DNA of 64,000 bases, taken from the NCBI GenBank assembly GCA_949318235.1, contig OX439136.1, positions 13,943,890 to 14,007,889 on the forward strand, read 5' to 3'. A program made the position numbers and the translations under genes. The notes beneath the pieces are model-generated. The model had not been told where the DNA came from and searched no databases. It worked only from the letters and a program-made list of their open reading frames with translations. This DNA comes from Ecdyonurus torrentis. Its lineage: Eukaryota; Arthropoda; Insecta; Ephemeroptera; Heptageniidae. Of this stretch, positions 61,400 to 64,000 are shown one piece after another; within the stretch, counting starts at the first letter, position 1; each line of letters opens with the position of its first letter.

Positions 61400-63180
61400 A
61401 TTAAAAATAAAGATATTGCTTTGTTAACTTTTTTTCGTATTTGTTGTTGTGTGTTTATATCTTTACTGAAAAAGTTATTAATTTGTTATTTTATTATTTT
61501 TTTCTAAGGCCGAGGTTTAGATTAAAATTATAGGCCCACACTTACACCTAATCTCAAAATCTGTTACTTTATAATCGGTTCAATTTTGATTATAATAGTA
61601 AAATATAAAATATTAATAAATTTTCCGGCAGGATGTTAGAAACAGACGCATTTCAATCGCAAGTCTCAGTTGCTTCCTTTTGCGAATCATCCGTGTTATA
61701 ATGATATTTCGTTCTGGAATAATTATAATTGCAAGCATTTAACAAACATCATATTTACGGGAATGTTTTATTATTATTATTTTTTGAATTTTCTTCAATT
61801 TCAAATTTACTCTAATAGAATAATTTTATGAGTGCACAGTTAGAGCATTAACTTTTGAGATGGGATATATTCAACTATATTTTGAAGAGTAAACTAAACA
61901 CGAAACAAAAATAAATTATACGAGTATTTCAGCCGATAAGTAAAATGATACAGCTGACACTCAAATCTTTATCATATAAATAAATATACACTTTTATATT
62001 ATGAACTAGTTAAACAGTGTAATCTGTGTAATACTAAATAATAAAAAAATAAAAAAAAAAAAAAAAAAAAAAAGAGGAAAGAAAGAAATAAAAGTCGACG
62101 ATTTATTTATAAGGAATGAACAAATTTAATGCTCAATATACATTTTATTTTTCATACATTTTATTTTACAATTTCTTTTTTCTGTTTTTAAGTACTGTGA
62201 GATGTACTCGTATAAAATTATGGAATAATAATAATAATAATAAAAATTTCCTAATTAATTTATATCCAAGCTTATTTCAATTCCATTATTTTTCTATCAC
62301 TTTAATTCTATTTTTCTTCAAGAATAAATCTTATCAAGTTACAAAAATTATTTTTCCAAACATAATTATCGCACAAATACACATGAATCTCACAATACTT
62401 AAATTTTTTTATATATATATTCTAATTTATTCAAAATCAAACACAAAAAGTGTACATTTTTTCCCTTTATAATCATAATAATAAAAAAATTGCATCATAA
62501 TTAAAAAATAATTATATTAATAAAATAGTAAGTTTAAAAATTATATTTTATTATTATTATTATTTTCACCACAGATGCAAAATTTTTATTACTTTAATTT
62601 GGATGGATTAAACATTTTTTTTTATATAATAGCACATTTTTAACACTTTGACAAGAATTTATACATAAAAAATAGCGTGCCTCTAAATTTATTTAGGGCT
62701 GATTTCAAAACGATATTTTTTGGGGTATTGATTACTAAGTAATAGAAATACTTTATTATTCTCTAGATGTATATATATATATATAGTATTAATTTTTTAT
62801 ATATATAATTTATACTAATATATTGTTTTATTTTGTTAATATTTTTGGACGGTGTTTTCAACTCAAATGAAAGTAATATTTATCACCATCATTTTGGAGA
62901 GAAATTAATTCTATATTCAGCCTATAAAGAGAGAGAAATAAAATTACTCCTTAAGTCTTACATAAATGAATATGACAAAAACATCTAAATATATATATTT
63001 TTAATTTTTTAAGAATTGCAATATTCTCAAATTTACACATTTTCATTACTATGTTTTTCTTTGTATAAAACAAAATATTTGATGATTTGAAAGGCAAAAC
63101 CTAATTATTCATAAATTTTTTTAACTCATTTTATTAAAATATTCATAAAAACTATAATAAATACCTGATTCTTTTTCTCA
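61000..63180. other. Region upstream of the convertase gene
   Basis: Should contain the convertase promoter, but I see no TATA, CCAAT or GC-rich cluster that I would defend. Poly-T and (ATT)n runs are frequent. Confidence 0.5.
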
Positions 63181-63184
63181 TTAA

Positions 63185-63531
63185 AGCGATACTATGGGGT
63201 AAATAAAATGCCTTCTTCAAAGTTATATATTGGTATGAAGTCCCCATATATGCATTTATTACGTCCCTTAACTCTTCCGTACCCCCGTAAACTCGCGATA
63301 ATCCTGTAAAGTAGGCAACCCGTGCCTTAGCTTTCTATTGTTATGCGACATCTCTGACGTCAGGGATAGATAAAACAATAGAAAGCTACGGCGCAGGTTG
63401 CCTACTTTACAGGATTATCATGAGTTTACGTGGCTACGGAAGAGTTAAGGGATGTAATAAATGCATGTACGGGGACTTCACAACAATATCTAACTTTGAA
63501 GAAGGCATTTTATTTACCCCATAGTATCACT
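63185..63531. mobile_element. TTAA-flanked long-arm palindromic MITE
   Basis: TTAA at 63181-63184 and 63532-63535 bounds two arms of about 160 bases (AGCGATACTATGGGGTAAAT and its complement at the right end) that match almost throughout. A TGACGTCA palindrome lies near the centre (63355-63362). No coding capacity. Confidence 0.85.
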
Positions 63532-63535
63532 TTAA

Positions 63536-64000
63536 ATTAAAATATGCAGATTCAAATTTATAGTTTAAAGTTTAATGATACAAAAAGTATCAAAATTGAG
63601 ATTGCAATCATCTTTAGATTTAATTGGTCCTAAAAAAAAAAAAATCCAAATAATATAATATATTTTCTTTGAACACTATCAATTAGGTGTCTTAAAATGT
63701 TTGAAAGATTAAAGCTAAAAATAACCCAAAAAATAGTTTACATATTTTTAAAAGCACCTTTTTTTTTTTCATTATCATACGCAGATTTTAAAATGATCAT
63801 GTTATAAATAATAAATATGATTGTGCAAGTTAAAAAAAAAAAAAAAATTAATTCAATCAAATTTATTATTCATTTAAAATATTGTATTGTGTAAACATGT
63901 GTTTAAAGCTATGCAAATTTACAGCATTTCTATAGTGAAGCTTATTTTTTGTCAATTTATTCAATTTTTGTATTTCCATAACTAGCATTTTTTTTTTTTT
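63536..64000. other. Right edge, no feature seen
   Basis: AT-rich sequence with homopolymers only. Confidence 0.5.

Noticed and set aside
62116..62472. 118-codon plus-strand ORF
   Set aside because: Phe/Ile/Asn-rich with an (AAT)n run, no motif, ordinary for long AT-rich DNA.

Overview
The window is AT-rich animal nuclear DNA: genes split by GT-AG introns, long poly-A/T tracts, (AT)n and (GA)n microsatellites, and many short palindromic transposons. I see no operons, bacterial-type genes, tRNA, rRNA or CRISPR arrays. Gene content (a kexin-type proprotein convertase and an NB-ARC/TPR protein) fits an invertebrate metazoan; I cannot fix the phylum.

Layout. 1-13,139 is non-coding, with microsatellites, a retroelement 3' tail at 400-486 and a weak promoter-like region near 10.75-11.05 kb. 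13,148-20,410 is a 7.26-kb foldback transposon: two inverted arms of ~180-bp tandem units, flanked by a perfect 8-bp duplication. 21,042-35,246 is a minus-strand gene of ten coding exons (plus one inferred non-coding exon) encoding a predicted 1390-residue STAND protein: a degenerate nuclease-like domain, an NB-ARC ATPase and two related TPR-like modules. The two large AT-rich exons sit between small, much more GC-rich exons, which suggests a fusion gene. 35.4-48.6 kb is non-coding with several MITEs. 49,311-60,989 is a minus-strand gene of twelve coding exons for a 612-residue, PC7-like proprotein convertase. Its stop codon is the first three bases of a 659-bp hAT-like insertion (48,655-49,313, duplication CTTATGTC). 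61-64 kb is non-coding apart from a palindromic MITE at 63.2 kb.

The two genes show no functional link. The convertase should act in the secretory pathway. The STAND protein should be intracellular, and its order (nuclease-like domain, STAND ATPase, TPR) parallels prokaryotic Avs defence proteins. Introns of both genes are full of small transposons, many with TTAA target sites and internal TGACGTCA palindromes.

All splice junctions were assigned by reading GT/AG sites and phase by hand. The two reconstructed reading frames close exactly (4173 and 1839 bases), which is strong internal support, but no transcript or database evidence was available.
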